Assembly: GCA_016765235.1 (NCBI GenBank)
Contig: JAESQH010000128.1
Span: 1-7,023 of the forward strand
Reading direction: 5' to 3'
DNA length: 7,023 nucleotides
Source of the DNA: Paracoccaceae bacterium
Lineage (GTDB): Bacteria > Pseudomonadota > Alphaproteobacteria > Rhodobacterales > Rhodobacteraceae
The position numbers and the translations under genes were made by a program. Numbering within the stretch: the stretch's first letter is position 1; every line of letters starts with the position of its first letter. Below are positions 6,737 to 7,023 of this stretch, in pieces. The notes under the pieces are model-generated. The model was not told where the DNA came from. It did no database searches and worked only from the letters and a program-made list of their open reading frames with translations.

Positions 6737-7023
6737 ATGGCCAACACCGAATCCCACCACATCCTGCCATCCCCGAAATTCGACACGCCAACACGCGTGC
6801 TGATTGTGGTTTCACCCTACTACCAAGACATCGCGCAAAAACTGCTGGCGGGGGCCACCGCCGCGATAACCACCGCCGGTGCAACGTGCGACACTATCAA
6901 AGTCCCCGGTGCCCTCGAAATCCCTACCGCCATTAAACTGGCCAGCGGCGCCTACGACGGCTTCGTCGCTCTTGGCTGCGTCATTCGCGGTGAAACAACC
7001 CATTACGACACCGTCTGCAACGA
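6737..7023 (+). CDS. ribH: Lumazine synthase (riboflavin synthase beta), 3' truncated by window
   Basis: The first 95 codons are visible and the reading frame is open to the window edge. The enzyme condenses 5-amino-6-ribitylamino-uracil with 3,4-dihydroxybutanone 4-phosphate to give 6,7-dimethyl-8-ribityllumazine, the RibE substrate, usually as a pentamer or 60-mer shell. The signatures VPGALEIPTAI (56-66) and GCVIRGETTHYDTV (80-93, with the catalytic-type His89) identify it clearly. At the phosphate/substrate loop near the N-terminus it reads VVSPYYQDI (24-32) instead of the commoner ARFN/SRFN type, so the usual aromatic is supplied by a Tyr-Tyr pair. ATG at 6737 follows the ribBX stop by 3 bp, without a good Shine-Dalgarno, so translation is probably coupled. 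About 60-70 residues should continue beyond base 7023. Confidence 0.95.
   Translation, partial: MANTESHHILPSPKFDTPTRVLIVVSPYYQDIAQKLLAGATAAITTAGATCDTIKVPGALEIPTAIKLASGAYDGFVALGCVIRGETTHYDTVCN

Overview
The window looks like chromosomal DNA of an alphaproteobacterium, most likely of the Rhodobacterales (Roseobacter/Rhodobacter relatives). This rests on moderate-to-high GC, Shine-Dalgarno-led genes, a RibB protein with a degenerate GTP-cyclohydrolase-like C-terminus, and the style of the riboflavin and capsule proteins. The placement is inferred by eye, not by a database search.

Layout: (1) 2-406, plus strand: 3' end of ribD, covering the C-terminal part of the reductase domain. (2) 393-4914 (or 4977), minus strand: three capsule-export genes in transcription order kpsS, an outer-membrane polysaccharide-export (OPX) lipoprotein gene of Wza/CtrA/BexD type, then kpsC. 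(3) About 4915-5045: a short divergent intergenic region. (4) 5046-7023, plus strand: ribE (riboflavin synthase alpha), ribBX (DHBP synthase fused to a GTP cyclohydrolase II-like domain with no cysteines) and the 5' part of ribH (lumazine synthase), spaced by 2 and 3 bp and surely co-transcribed.

How it works together: ribD, ribBX, ribH and ribE cover riboflavin synthesis from the deaminase/reductase step to riboflavin itself. Only GTP cyclohydrolase II (ribA) is not seen, and the RibBX C-terminal domain does not look able to replace it. The minus-strand genes belong to the ABC-transporter-dependent (group 2-like) capsule pathway. KpsS and KpsC build the poly-beta-Kdo linker on a phosphatidylglycerol lipid anchor, and the OPX lipoprotein forms the outer-membrane exit. 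The inner-membrane ABC transporter (KpsM/KpsT), the periplasmic adaptor (KpsE) and the Kdo supply enzymes are absent from the window.

The main oddity is the architecture: a 4.5-kb capsule block lies antisense inside what is otherwise a ribD-ribE-ribBX-ribH order. kpsC and ribD run tail to tail with overlapping stop regions, and kpsS and ribE run head to head. I see no insertion sequence, integrase, tRNA, CRISPR, FMN riboswitch or clear intrinsic terminator. Every protein belongs to a known family; I do not see an undescribed system, only an unusual arrangement.
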